Assembly (NCBI GenBank): GCA_945860275.1
Contig: CAMAPN010000003.1
Span: 30,703 to 94,702, forward strand
Length of the DNA: 64,000 bases
Direction of reading: 5' to 3'
From: Bifidobacterium breve
Lineage (GTDB): Bacteria > Actinomycetota > Actinomycetes > Nanopelagicales > Nanopelagicaceae
The notes under the pieces are model-generated. The model saw only the letters and a program-made list of their open reading frames with translations. It had not been told where the DNA came from and did no database searches. The position numbers and the translations under genes were made by a program. Position 1 is the stretch's first letter. The number at the start of each line of letters is the position of its first letter. Below, piece after piece: positions 52,545-62,855 of this stretch.

Positions 52545-53999
52545 ATGACGAGCCATCGCGATAGGCGAGTTGCGATTCTTCTTGCCGCTGGCGAAGGAAC
52601 GCGAATGCGTTCTGATGTTCCTAAAGTTCTGCACACAATTCTTGGTCGTACCTTGATTCGACATGTACTTGTTGCGACCGAAGCTCTTAATGCAGATGAG
52701 CGCATCGTTGTTGTCGGCGCGAAAAGTGAAGAAGTGGGCAAAGAAATTTCGAACTATGACGCGCAGATTAAAACAGTGCTGCAAGAGCGTAGAGGTGGAA
52801 CTGGACATGCAGTTCGCTTAGCTTTGGAAAGCGCCCTAATCCAAAGCAGCGGGGAAAATTCTGATAGCACCGTTGTCATAGTCGTCGCTGGTGATGTCCC
52901 GCTACTTTCCGGAGAAACGCTCAATCGATTGATTAGCGCATGCGATAGCGTGGAAGTTGGCGCTGCAGTTTTGACTGCGGATGTTGATGATCCTCACGGG
53001 TTTGGCCGAGTGATTCGCGATAGCAATAATGGAATCCTCAAGATTGTTGAAGAGAAAGATGCGGATAGCGACGAACGAGAAGTTCACGAAGTGAATTCCA
53101 GCGTCTATGCATTTCGGCTCGGGCCATTGCAGCAAGCGCTCGCCGCAATTACTCCAAACAATGCTCAAGGTGAAGAGTATTTAACGGATGCTATTGAATT
53201 GATTCGACAGCAAGGAAAGAAAGTAGTCCCGGTTGTTGCTGAAGAATATTTTGAAATCTTGGGCGTGAATGATCGAATTCAATTAGCAGAGGCCACTGCA
53301 ATCATGCGCGATCGCATAAATCTTCGTCTGATGTCTGAAGGTGTCACTCTCATTGATCCACCAACAACATTTATTGACATAACGGTGGCGATCGAACCAG
53401 ATGTCACCATCAAACCTGGCTGCCAAATTGAGGGCGAGACGACGATTGCCAGGGGCGCTCTTATTGGCCCCGATGCGCGGCTGTTCAACTGCGTCGTTGG
53501 CCCAGCGGCGGTGATCACCAAATCCGAGTGTGATGGCGCGACTATTGGTCGCCATGCTCATGTTGGCCCCTATTCATTCCTGCGCCCTGGAGCCCATTTA
53601 GGCGATGGCGCAAAGGTTGGCTCCTTCGTCGAGGTGAAAAACTCCACGATTGGAGCTGGCTCCAAGGTCCCGCATCTCTCTTATATCGGCGATGCCACCA
53701 TTGGGATCGAGAGCAATATTGGCGCCGGGACGATCACTGCCAACTATGACGGCGTGGCTAAGCACGAGACCGTGATCGGCGATTATGTCCGCATCGGCAG
53801 CGACAATATTCTCGTCGCGCCAGTGGAGGTAGGCGATGGCGCCTATACCGCTGCAGGTTCGGCAATAACAGAAAATGTGCCACCCGGGGCAATGGGCGTG
53901 GGAAGAGGGCAACAACGGAATATTCTCGGCTGGGTAACCCGCAAGAGATCAGGGAGCGATTCTGCGAAAGCCGCAGAACGAGCGAGTAAGAATAACTAG
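52545..53999 (+). CDS. glmU: Bifunctional UDP-GlcNAc pyrophosphorylase/glucosamine-1-P acetyltransferase
   Basis: ILLAAGEGTRMRSDVPKVLH; left-handed beta-helix repeats. Confidence 0.96.
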   Translation: MTSHRDRRVAILLAAGEGTRMRSDVPKVLHTILGRTLIRHVLVATEALNADERIVVVGAKSEEVGKEISNYDAQIKTVLQERRGGTGHAVRLALESALIQSSGENSDSTVVIVVAGDVPLLSGETLNRLISACDSVEVGAAVLTADVDDPHGFGRVIRDSNNGILKIVEEKDADSDEREVHEVNSSVYAFRLGPLQQALAAITPNNAQGEEYLTDAIELIRQQGKKVVPVVAEEYFEILGVNDRIQLAEATAIMRDRINLRLMSEGVTLIDPPTTFIDITVAIEPDVTIKPGCQIEGETTIARGALIGPDARLFNCVVGPAAVITKSECDGATIGRHAHVGPYSFLRPGAHLGDGAKVGSFVEVKNSTIGAGSKVPHLSYIGDATIGIESNIGAGTITANYDGVAKHETVIGDYVRIGSDNILVAPVEVGDGAYTAAGSAITENVPPGAMGVGRGQQRNILGWVTRKRSGSDSAKAAERASKNN

Positions 54000-54006
54000 G
54001 AGCGAA

Positions 54007-54987
54007 GTGAGCGAAATCCGACTTTCCTCTGAGAAGCGCCTGCGACTTTTTACTGGTCGCGCATTCCCTGAGCTAGCGCAAGAGGTCGGTGATGAATTAG
54101 GAATTCCACTCACTCCAACTTCTGCATACGATTTTGCCAACGGTGAGATTTTTGTTCGCTTCGAAGAGAGCGTTCGCGGTTGCGATGCCTTTGTTCTGCA
54201 GAGCCATGCAACGCCAGTTAATAAGCACATCATGGAACAGCTCATCATGGTCGATGCACTTAAGCGCGCATCCGCAAAAAGAATCACAGTAATTGCACCG
54301 TTCTATGGATACGCCCGACAAGATAAAAAACATCGTGGGCGCGAACCAATTTCAGCTCGTCTGATGGCTGATCTCTTTAAGACTGCAGGTGCGGATCGTT
54401 TAATGGTGGTTGACCTGCATACCTCGCAGATTCAAGGGTTCTTTGATGGACCGGTCGATCATTTATTTGCACTTCCACTATTAGCGAACTACGTCGGAAG
54501 TAAGGTCGACCGTACGCGTTTGACCATCGTTTCCCCAGATTCTGGTCGAGTGCGAGTAGCCGAGCGCTGGTCTGATCTTCTTGGCGGGTGCCCAATCGCA
54601 TTCATTCACAAAACCCGTGATCCTCGTATTCCTAATGAGTCAAAGACTGGGCGCGTTGTTGGCGATGTCACTGGACAGACCTGCGTAGTCATTGACGACA
54701 TGATCGACACCGCTGGAACGATTACAAAAGCGGTGGATGCGTTGTTCGAAGAGGGCGCGCGCGAAGTCATTGTTGCTTCTACGCATGCTGTGCTCTCAGG
54801 TCCTGCAATCGATCGTTTAAAGAACTCTCGAGTAAGTGAAGTTGTCGTCACTAATACACTTCCAATTCCCGAAGAATCGAAGTTCGACCGATTAACGATT
54901 CTCTCGATCGCACCGCTTCTTGCCCGGGCTATCAAGGAAGTTTTCGAAGACGGCTCAGTCACCAGCCTCTTCGACGGCCACTCCTAA
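54007..54987 (+). CDS. prs: Ribose-phosphate pyrophosphokinase
   Basis: RLFTGRAFPELAQEV, PFYGYARQDKKHRGREPISARL, VVIDDMIDTAGT; GTG start. Confidence 0.97.
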   Translation: MSEIRLSSEKRLRLFTGRAFPELAQEVGDELGIPLTPTSAYDFANGEIFVRFEESVRGCDAFVLQSHATPVNKHIMEQLIMVDALKRASAKRITVIAPFYGYARQDKKHRGREPISARLMADLFKTAGADRLMVVDLHTSQIQGFFDGPVDHLFALPLLANYVGSKVDRTRLTIVSPDSGRVRVAERWSDLLGGCPIAFIHKTRDPRIPNESKTGRVVGDVTGQTCVVIDDMIDTAGTITKAVDALFEEGAREVIVASTHAVLSGPAIDRLKNSRVSEVVVTNTLPIPEESKFDRLTILSIAPLLARAIKEVFEDGSVTSLFDGHS

Positions 54988-55016
54988 CGATTAATTAGCC
55001 AGATTTTTCAAACTCA

Positions 55017-55071
55017 CCCCTCCTGGGTTACTCTTCAACCCTTCCGGCGAGGGGATGAACGTCCCGTCATC
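55017..55071 (+). promoter_or_regulatory. Candidate structured leader upstream of rplY
   Basis: CCCCTC (GGGTT-actcttc-AACCC) GAGGGG nested stem, then GATGA/TCATC; non-coding. Confidence 0.4.
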
Positions 55072-55137
55072 GACGGCTAGCTCTAGGGCCCGCCTCGTAA
55101 TCTCGCTGGTAATGAGTAGACAACAACGGGGGATCAG

Positions 55138-55767
55138 ATGGCCGAAATCAAGATTGCAGCGAAGGTTCGCTCTGAATTTGGAAAGGGCGCCGCTCGCCGT
55201 GCACGTCGCGACGGATTGGTTCCAGCAGTCATCTATGGCCATGGCGAGAAGCCCATTCACATCGCGCTCCCTGCCCGCGAGGTAGGCGTTGCATTGAAAA
55301 CTTCAAACGTCCTTCTTGATATTGATCTTGGTTCACAAGTTGAGCTCACGCTGCCTAAGTCTGTTGTGCGCGATCCCATCAAGGGCACCTTGGAACACAT
55401 CGATCTAATCCTTGTCCGCCGTGGTGAGCGCGTAGTTGTCTCAGTACCTATTCACACCTTTGGTAAGTATGACCAAGATGGAATTTTGGAACACGTTAAC
55501 AACGCTGTTGAAGTTGAAGTTGAAGCTACTTCCATTCCTTCACACCTCGAGCTCGACATGGAAGGTCTTGCAGCTGGTGCGTCTCTCTACGCAGCAGATG
55601 TTAAGTTGCCAGAGGGCGTTACCTTGGCAAGCGATCCAAAGATGATCGTCGTTCACTTAAGCGTACGTGTCGCCGCCGAAGAGGTTGTTGCAGCTCCAGC
55701 TGCTACTGACGCTGCTGCTGGCGCTAGTGCTGATGCCGGCTCTGCCGGTGATGCCGCAAAGAGCTAA
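55138..55767 (+). CDS. rplY: 50S ribosomal protein L25/general stress protein Ctc
   Basis: KVRSEFGKGAARRARRDGLVPAVIYGHGEKPIHIALPARE; L25-TL5 two-domain length, Ala-rich tail. Confidence 0.95.
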   Translation: MAEIKIAAKVRSEFGKGAARRARRDGLVPAVIYGHGEKPIHIALPAREVGVALKTSNVLLDIDLGSQVELTLPKSVVRDPIKGTLEHIDLILVRRGERVVVSVPIHTFGKYDQDGILEHVNNAVEVEVEATSIPSHLELDMEGLAAGASLYAADVKLPEGVTLASDPKMIVVHLSVRVAAEEVVAAPAATDAAAGASADAGSAGDAAKS

Positions 55768-55801
55768 CGCCTCACGCATTCTGCATACGCGCGAGAACGC
55801 C

Positions 55802-55825
55802 AGAGATTGTTAGAGATTGTTAGAG
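55802..55825 (+). repeat. 10-bp tandem repeat (GAGATTGTTA x2.3) immediately before pth ATG
   Basis: aGAGATTGTTAGAGATTGTTAGAG read directly. Confidence 0.85.
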
Positions 55826-55827
55826 CA

Positions 55828-56424
55828 ATGATGAGTAGCCAATCGAAAAATACTTGGCTAGTAGTTGGGCTTGGCAATCCAGGTGACAAGTACAGCGCAA
55901 CTCGTCACAACATCGGCTTTGTCGTTGCTGACGAATTAGCAATCAGGTGTGGCGGTAAGTTCACATCCAGCAAATATCGAGCTTTAGTCTCAGAAGTTCG
56001 ATTAGGTATGGGAAGTCAAGCGCCCAAACTAGTCATCGTGAAACCGCAGACCTATATGAATGATTCAGGAGATGCGGTTTCTCCATTAGCCAAGTACTTC
56101 AATACCCCGGCGGAACAGATCATTGCGATTCATGATGAACTCGACATTCCATTTAACACAATCAGGGTGAAAATTGGCGGCGGGGATAACGGCCACAATG
56201 GACTTAAATCACTTACTCAATCATTAGGTACACCAGAGTACTTCCGAATTCGCGCGGGAATCGGAAGGCCTACTACTCAGCAAGATACCGCCGACTATGT
56301 GTTGAGTAATTTCGGCAAAAATGAGCGCACCGAGGTAACGGATTTAACGATGCGCGCATGCGATGCAATTGAATCGCTTATTGAAAAAGGCCTTGAAGTT
56401 ACCCAACAGAATTTCAACCAGTAA
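55828..56424 (+). CDS. pth: Peptidyl-tRNA hydrolase
   Basis: LVVGLGNPGDKYSATRHNIGF, KPQTYMNDSGDAV, GGDNGHNGLKS. Confidence 0.96.
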   Translation: MMSSQSKNTWLVVGLGNPGDKYSATRHNIGFVVADELAIRCGGKFTSSKYRALVSEVRLGMGSQAPKLVIVKPQTYMNDSGDAVSPLAKYFNTPAEQIIAIHDELDIPFNTIRVKIGGGDNGHNGLKSLTQSLGTPEYFRIRAGIGRPTTQQDTADYVLSNFGKNERTEVTDLTMRACDAIESLIEKGLEVTQQNFNQ

Positions 56425-56451
56425 CGCGTAGATATCCCGAGTTGCCCGGCG

Positions 56452-59223
56452 TCACCCAGTGTTTCGAAGTCCCGCTGCAATTCCATTTATCGTAAGTAGG
56501 AGCGCTCGGTTGAGAATTCCATCAACCTCTTCACCATTACGCACTTTTTGGAGGAGCGATACTTGGAGAAGTTGCATCGGACGTAAGTAGACATCTCGGA
56601 TTGCCAGAGTCTGCGCCAAAATCGGTTGGTCACCAAGGAGCTCTCGTTTTTGAGTAAGCAATAAGATCTCTGCCACGGTCAATTGGTACTCGGATTTGAT
56701 TTCGTCAAAGAAATGTCGAAGCTCTTCATCGACAAGAGTATTTACATAATGCTCGGCCGTATGTAAATCAGTTTTAGCTAGAGTCATTTCCACGTTACTG
56801 ATGAACGTTTTGAAGAAGTGCCACTCTTCGAACATTTGCTTCAGAATCTTGGTATCACCAGCTTCGCGAGCAGCCTTTAATCCGCTGCCAACGCCGAACC
56901 AACCGGGAACAATTTGTCGAGATTGAGTCCACCCAAAGACCCATGGAATGGCCCGTAGTCCCGAAAGTCCAGCATCTGATTCCGGACGTCGAGATGGTCG
57001 GGAACCCAAGTAAAGATTTCCAAGTTGCTCAACTGGCGTTGATTGGTAGAAGTACTTAGGAAGATCAGGGTGATCGACGAGGTTTCGATAGCAACTCATA
57101 GCCGCAGCGCTGACGGTATCCATGCATGAATCCCAATGAGCAAGATCGCGTGAGCTCTGTCGTGGCGCACGATTGAGCACAGTTGCCTCGAGAGCGGCTG
57201 CCAGAATCAATTCCACATTCTCACGAGCAAGTGAGGGAAGTGAGTATTTATCGGAGATTACTTCACCCTGCTCTGTCATCTTTATCTCTCCAGCTAGGGA
57301 ACCCCACGGCAGCGCAAGAATTGCGTCATACGTGGGTCCCCCACCGCGACCGACCGAACCGCCTCGACCGTGGAAGATTCGCAGATGGATGCCAGCTTTA
57401 CCCGCAAGATCCCGGAGTTTTCGTTGCGCTCGATGAATTTCCCATTGACTCGTCGTAATTCCCGCATCTTTATTTGAATCGGAATATCCCAACATCACTT
57501 CTTGAATCTCTCCGCGAAGTTCAACAAGTTCTCGATATTCTGGAATAGCGAGCAAACGTCCCACAATCGCATCTGCACTTTGCAATTCGGCAACGGTCTC
57601 AAGGAGCGGAACAAAACCGATAAGGGCCTTACCTTCGTGTAACGAAACTAAGCCTGCTTTTACACCAAGAACTACGGCAGCGAGCAGATCACTAGCAGAT
57701 TTGGTCATTGAAACGATGTAACTTTCAATCGCTTCATCACCGAATGTTTCGATGACCTCTCCGATAGTCACAAAAGTGTCGAAGGTTTGTTTGCCTCGCG
57801 TATCAAGGCTGTCTCTATCGAGAGTGCGGCCATTAGTGATTTCTTCTATCAGTAATGTTAATCGCTCTTCGTCACCAAGTGTCAGGTAATCCTGAATTCC
57901 AAAAGATGAGAAATATTGATTTAACACGTGATGATGTTGGATAGAGTGTTCGCGGACATCAAGAGTTGCATGAGTTATTCCAAAAGCGCTAGCGGTGCGA
58001 ATGAGCTGTTCTAACTCTCCCGCGGCGATTAATTCCCCTCTATGCTCAAGGAGAGATTCACGCATCAGAATTAAGTCATCGAGTAATTCTTGCGTATTCG
58101 CGTAATCGCGCCCTGGTTGATGGGGAGCCTTAGTTGCATGACGTCGCTGAGTAAGAACTAATTTGTGTCGAATAGCCGTTGCTTTCAATCGATATGGCTC
58201 TTCTACATTCAACCGTTTAAATCGATCTTCAAACTCTGGAATGTTTATTAGGTCTACCTCGATAGATTTCAATAATTCATCACTTGCGCCAGCAAGACGA
58301 GCAGAAACCGAGAGTGATTGTCGAAGCGCATCGAGTTTCTCAATCAATACCCGGACGCCATGGCCGACATGCAGCGTTACAGTTTCGGAAGTGATTGCAG
58401 GAGTCACATTTGGATTTCCATCACGGTCTCCGCCTATCCAACTTCCAAAGGAGAGCGGGCGCGCTAGTACATCGAGGTCAATTCCGTATTGGGAGAGCTC
58501 ATATGCGAAGTCATCCAAGACTTGCGGAACTGTATAGCGATGAAGATCATCGAGATAGTAAAGCGCGTTTGTCGCTTCATCCAAGGGTTCAGGTTGTTCT
58601 AATCGCAGCTCGTCAGTCTGCCACAGTAGCTCTATTGCCTCTGCAAGTCGTTTATCGCGTTCACGAATATTCTTCTCATTGAGTAATTGTGCAACCGTTC
58701 CCAGTTTGCTGAGGACGGAACGACGAGCTGCTTCGGTGGGATGAGCGGTGAACACAGGGCGGACAGACAACATCGCAACCGAGCGAGCCAGCTCGTCCTT
58801 ACTTATTTTTGCTTCGGCAATTTTGTGGAAAGTTTGTTGTAGCCAGGAATCCCCGTTGACGCGCTCCTCATAAAGTGCGTGTGCGCGATGCACTTGTTCC
58901 GCGATATTAGCTAGATGAAAGTAAGTGCTAAAGGCACGTACTAGTTTGATGCTATCTACAACTTCCACTTTCTCAAGGATTGATGAGCCCAGAGGTGAAT
59001 CCTCTCGAACTGCCAAGCGCACTGATTCAACGAGATCCAAAAGCGCCTGACCCTCTTGTCGTACGAGAGTTTGGCCTAGTAATTCACCAAGTCGACGAAC
59101 ATCCGCTCGAAGGGATGATCCAGCGTTTACTCCCAGCGCTGTCCCGCTATCGCCGGAGAGGTCGCCTCCGGAGTGGCCCTGAGTTTGCATGGTCATATCT
59201 TGGCAGAGCAAGAGAGGTACCAT
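56452..59223 (-). CDS. ppc: Phosphoenolpyruvate carboxylase
   Basis: FTAHPTEAARRSVLSKL, GYSDSNKDAGITTSQWEI, FHGRGGSVGRGGGP, RAIPWVFGWTQSR, C-terminal GIAAGLRNTG. Start could also be 59196. Confidence 0.96.
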   Translation of the reverse strand: MVPLLLCQDMTMQTQGHSGGDLSGDSGTALGVNAGSSLRADVRRLGELLGQTLVRQEGQALLDLVESVRLAVREDSPLGSSILEKVEVVDSIKLVRAFSTYFHLANIAEQVHRAHALYEERVNGDSWLQQTFHKIAEAKISKDELARSVAMLSVRPVFTAHPTEAARRSVLSKLGTVAQLLNEKNIRERDKRLAEAIELLWQTDELRLEQPEPLDEATNALYYLDDLHRYTVPQVLDDFAYELSQYGIDLDVLARPLSFGSWIGGDRDGNPNVTPAITSETVTLHVGHGVRVLIEKLDALRQSLSVSARLAGASDELLKSIEVDLINIPEFEDRFKRLNVEEPYRLKATAIRHKLVLTQRRHATKAPHQPGRDYANTQELLDDLILMRESLLEHRGELIAAGELEQLIRTASAFGITHATLDVREHSIQHHHVLNQYFSSFGIQDYLTLGDEERLTLLIEEITNGRTLDRDSLDTRGKQTFDTFVTIGEVIETFGDEAIESYIVSMTKSASDLLAAVVLGVKAGLVSLHEGKALIGFVPLLETVAELQSADAIVGRLLAIPEYRELVELRGEIQEVMLGYSDSNKDAGITTSQWEIHRAQRKLRDLAGKAGIHLRIFHGRGGSVGRGGGPTYDAILALPWGSLAGEIKMTEQGEVISDKYSLPSLARENVELILAAALEATVLNRAPRQSSRDLAHWDSCMDTVSAAAMSCYRNLVDHPDLPKYFYQSTPVEQLGNLYLGSRPSRRPESDAGLSGLRAIPWVFGWTQSRQIVPGWFGVGSGLKAAREAGDTKILKQMFEEWHFFKTFISNVEMTLAKTDLHTAEHYVNTLVDEELRHFFDEIKSEYQLTVAEILLLTQKRELLGDQPILAQTLAIRDVYLRPMQLLQVSLLQKVRNGEEVDGILNRALLLTINGIAAGLRNTG

Positions 59224-59266
59224 TCACGCGGGTTAGTCCTGAAAGAACTTTTCACGACAACTCATC

Positions 59267-59293
59267 AGCCCCCCGCCGTGGCGGAATGGGGCT
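59267..59293. other. Strong GC hairpin in ppc-mfd intergenic/5' leader
   Basis: AGCCCC-CCGC(CGTG)GCGG-aat-GGGGCT. Confidence 0.65.
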
Positions 59294-59333
59294 ATTGGGC
59301 TATTTCCTGAAAGATCGAAGGAGGGGGTATCTG

Positions 59334-62300
59334 ATGGCAGCCGAGTCAGGCGGACCAAAGAAGGTCACAGCGATTGCATCGCTAGTCGACCAACTCGATT
59401 TGAGTACATCGAGCGCTGCGCTACGTTCCGGCTCAACGCTTAACGCGCCTATCTCCGCAGCATCTTTCGCGATTGCTGCTACGGCAAATAGCGCAAAGGA
59501 ATTCCCGCTGATTGTGGCGCTCACGGCAAACAATGGTGAGGAACTAGTTGAGGAACTCAAAGCGTTACTCCCAGAGAAAAGAGTGTTGCGCTTTCCGCAC
59601 TGGGAAACGTTGCCACATGAACGGTTAAGTCCGCAGAGCGACACCATCGCAGAACGATTCACGACTTTACAAGCCATCCGCTCGCATTCATGTGAGGTTG
59701 TCGTCATTCCGGTGCGCTCTTTATTGCAACCATTCATCAAAGGTTTTGGTACTGCAAAAGTTCCATTATTAAAAGTTGGAGAGCAAAAAGAAATAGCAGA
59801 GGTAATCAAAGAGTTGCTTGCTCTAGGGTACGAGCGAACGGATTTAGTAGAAAAACGAGGAGAGTTTGCTCAACGAGGCGGCATACTCGACATTTTCCCA
59901 CCCCATGCACAACATCCGATTCGGGTTGAGTTCTTCGATGATGTCATAGATGAAGTTCGATTTTTCTCAGTCGCAGATCAGCGCTCACTCGAAATTTGCA
60001 GTGATGGGTTATTTGCCCTGCCTGCTCGTGAAATTCTCATCACCGATGCAATCAAAGATCGAGCGGAAGTGTTGGTGCAGGAGATTCCGACATTATCGGA
60101 GATGTTCTCACGCATCAGCGAAGGTGTACCCGTTGAGGGCATGGAGTCATTAATGCCTGCCTTGGTGCATGAAATGGAGACTTTGGTAGAAATCCTGCCA
60201 GCCAAATCGCTTCTGGTTTCGCTTGCGCCAGAGTTAATTCGAAGTCGCGCTGAAGAGTTAAGAAAAACTGGAGAGGAATTTCTCAATGCTTCATGGCTTA
60301 ATGCTGCAGCCGGGAATGTCACTCCGATCGACATGCAAGAGCTCGAACTTCATTCGTTCCGTACGCTAGAAGAAGAAATTACAGCAGCAAGAGAGCGCGG
60401 ATTTACCCTCTCATCCATTGCACCATTTGGTGGTGGATCAGAGGCTGTTGAATCAGCTTTGCGTACCATTGAACCTTTCCGTGGTAACGCAGAGAGATTG
60501 ATTGATTATCTACGTGAAAAGATCAAGAATCAGTGGCTATTAGCTATTACCGCACCTGGCCATGGCACTGCGCAGCGCTATGAGGAACTCCTCCGAAGTT
60601 ATGGCATATCTACTGCGAACTCTTTAGTACCAGGCGCAGTTTTTATCCTCAATTCTGGAATTCGTCACGGCTTCACTTTTGAAGACGAGAAATTTGCCCT
60701 TATTACCGAACGTGATTTCGCTGGAAGTAAAGCGCAAGATGGCGAGAAACTTTCATTGGCATCAAGGCGAAAGAATCGGATTGATCCACTCTCCCTCAAA
60801 GAAGGTGACTTTGTGGTACATAAGGTGCATGGCATTGGGCGATTCATCGAAATGGCCGAACGAGTTGTCAATGGTACTAAACGAGAATATTTAGTCATCG
60901 AATATGCATCGAGCAAGCGAGGACAATCTGGAGATCGATTGTACTTGCCAACGGACTCGTTAGATCAAGTCACGAAATATGTTGGTGGTGAGGCGCCAAC
61001 AGTGCATCACATGGGTGGTGCAGATTGGCAGAAGGCGAAAGGTAAAGCAAGAAAGGCCGTAAAACAGATTGCGGCGGAGTTAATACAACTATACGCAGCA
61101 CGAACTAGCTCTCCAGGTTTCGCTTTTTCACCTGATACGCCGTGGCAACGTGAGCTAGAAGATGCCTTCCCGTACGTTGAGACACTTGATCAGCTATCAA
61201 CAATCACTGAAGTTAAGAAAGATATGGAAGCAAGTTACCCAATGGATCGAATCGTATGCGGCGATGTTGGGTTTGGAAAAACTGAGATTGCCATTAGGGC
61301 AGCGTTCAAAGCAGTGCAAGATGGAAAGCAAGTTGCCGTTTTAGTACCCACGACCTTGTTGGTGCAACAACATCTGACCACCTTTGGCGAACGATTCGCA
61401 GGATTTCCCGTCAATCTCGCGGGATTATCGAGATTTGCCACTCCTAGCGAGATAAAGAAGACGCTAGAAAAGCTGGCAATTGGTGAAGTCGACGTTGTTA
61501 TCGGCACACATCGCTTGCTTTCCTCGGATGTTAGTTTTAAGGATTTAGGGCTTGTGATCATTGATGAGGAGCAACGATTCGGCGTCGAACATAAGGAAAA
61601 ACTCAAGAGATTTCGAGCGTACGTTGATGTTCTTTCGATGTCCGCGACCCCGATTCCGCGAACATTAGAGATGTCAATCACGGGCATTCGAGAGATGTCG
61701 ATCATGGCAACGCCTCCAGAAGAGCGACATCCAGTTCTTACCTATGTGGGTGGATATGAAGAGCGGCAGATTGCAGCGGCAATTCGACGCGAGTTACTCC
61801 GCGACGGGCAAGTTTTTTACATTCATAACAGAGTCAACTCGATTGATAGGTGTGCCACCAGCATTGCTGCCTTGATACCTGAAGCGCGAATTCGTGTGGC
61901 GCACGGCCAAATGAGTGAGAGCGCGCTAGAAGAGGTAATTCTTGCCTTCTGGGAGAAGGAGTTCGATGTATTGGTATGCACCACGATTATCGAGAGTGGA
62001 ATTGATATTCCAAATTCAAACACATTGATTGTCGAGCAAGCAGACAAGATGGGACTATCGCAACTTCATCAACTTCGCGGTCGGGTGGGAAGAGGGCGGG
62101 AGCGTGGCTATGCGTATTTTCTTTACGATATCGATAAGCCGCTTACTGACACTGCACATGATCGACTTGAAACTATCGCCGCAAATACTGAATTAGGTTC
62201 TGGCATGCAGGTAGCTCTCAAAGATCTCGAAATTCGAGGCGCTGGGAATCTTTTAGGTGGCGAGCAGTCTGGGCACATCGCCGATGTTGGATTTGATTTA

Positions 62301-62837
62301 TACATGCGGATGATTGGCGAAGCTGTCGCGGATTTCAAAGGGGAGCGACATCAGGAGCAAGAATGTAAGTTAGAACTTCCCATAGATGCTTATCTGCCAC
62401 ATGATTACGTTGACAGCGAGCGGGTGCGTTTAGACATTTATCGTCGCCTTGCCGCAGCGCAGTCATTTGAAAATGTAGACCAAGTGGATGAGGAGTTAAT
62501 TGATCGTTTTGGCTCCTATCCCGAAGTTGTTGCAAACCTGTTGGAGATTGCGAAGGTTCGAGTGCGTGCGAAGGAGTTGAACCTGACAGAGGTGATAGTT
62601 CAAGGCAAGTATCTACGCCTGGCCCCAGTGACCCTCAGCGACTCTTTATCTGTGCGGATGACACGTCTCTACCCAGGACATATATATAAGTCAGCCCTCT
62701 CTACTGTGCTTCTGCCATTGCCCAGCAACAAAGGCGTGGCATTTGAGGCAGAGAAACTAGGGAATACTTCTCTCTTGAACTGGGTAGCGCAGGCATTTGA
62801 TGCGACTACCAATCGAGCCCCGATACCGATGAGTTGA
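59334..62837 (+). CDS. mfd: Transcription-repair coupling factor
   Basis: DRIVCGDVGFGKTEIAIRAAF, DEEQRFGVEHKEKLK, QLHQLRGRVGRGRERGYAYF; ATG at 59334 with AGGAGGGGG RBS. Confidence 0.96.
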   Translation: MAAESGGPKKVTAIASLVDQLDLSTSSAALRSGSTLNAPISAASFAIAATANSAKEFPLIVALTANNGEELVEELKALLPEKRVLRFPHWETLPHERLSPQSDTIAERFTTLQAIRSHSCEVVVIPVRSLLQPFIKGFGTAKVPLLKVGEQKEIAEVIKELLALGYERTDLVEKRGEFAQRGGILDIFPPHAQHPIRVEFFDDVIDEVRFFSVADQRSLEICSDGLFALPAREILITDAIKDRAEVLVQEIPTLSEMFSRISEGVPVEGMESLMPALVHEMETLVEILPAKSLLVSLAPELIRSRAEELRKTGEEFLNASWLNAAAGNVTPIDMQELELHSFRTLEEEITAARERGFTLSSIAPFGGGSEAVESALRTIEPFRGNAERLIDYLREKIKNQWLLAITAPGHGTAQRYEELLRSYGISTANSLVPGAVFILNSGIRHGFTFEDEKFALITERDFAGSKAQDGEKLSLASRRKNRIDPLSLKEGDFVVHKVHGIGRFIEMAERVVNGTKREYLVIEYASSKRGQSGDRLYLPTDSLDQVTKYVGGEAPTVHHMGGADWQKAKGKARKAVKQIAAELIQLYAARTSSPGFAFSPDTPWQRELEDAFPYVETLDQLSTITEVKKDMEASYPMDRIVCGDVGFGKTEIAIRAAFKAVQDGKQVAVLVPTTLLVQQHLTTFGERFAGFPVNLAGLSRFATPSEIKKTLEKLAIGEVDVVIGTHRLLSSDVSFKDLGLVIIDEEQRFGVEHKEKLKRFRAYVDVLSMSATPIPRTLEMSITGIREMSIMATPPEERHPVLTYVGGYEERQIAAAIRRELLRDGQVFYIHNRVNSIDRCATSIAALIPEARIRVAHGQMSESALEEVILAFWEKEFDVLVCTTIIESGIDIPNSNTLIVEQADKMGLSQLHQLRGRVGRGRERGYAYFLYDIDKPLTDTAHDRLETIAANTELGSGMQVALKDLEIRGAGNLLGGEQSGHIADVGFDLYMRMIGEAVADFKGERHQEQECKLELPIDAYLPHDYVDSERVRLDIYRRLAAAQSFENVDQVDEELIDRFGSYPEVVANLLEIAKVRVRAKELNLTEVIVQGKYLRLAPVTLSDSLSVRMTRLYPGHIYKSALSTVLLPLPSNKGVAFEAEKLGNTSLLNWVAQAFDATTNRAPIPMS

Positions 62838-62855
62838 GTCAGACAAGAAGGAGTT

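Noticed and set aside
52330-52808. N-terminal extension of the TetR ORF
   Set aside because: Would read through tRNA-Gln and glmU antisense; no HTH-related sequence before 52329.
58980-59333. N-terminal extension of the mfd ORF
   Set aside because: Lies antisense to the ppc start; a strong RBS sits before ATG 59334.
59300-59809. 169-aa minus-strand ORF inside mfd
   Set aside because: Antisense shadow; low-complexity Ser-rich composition.
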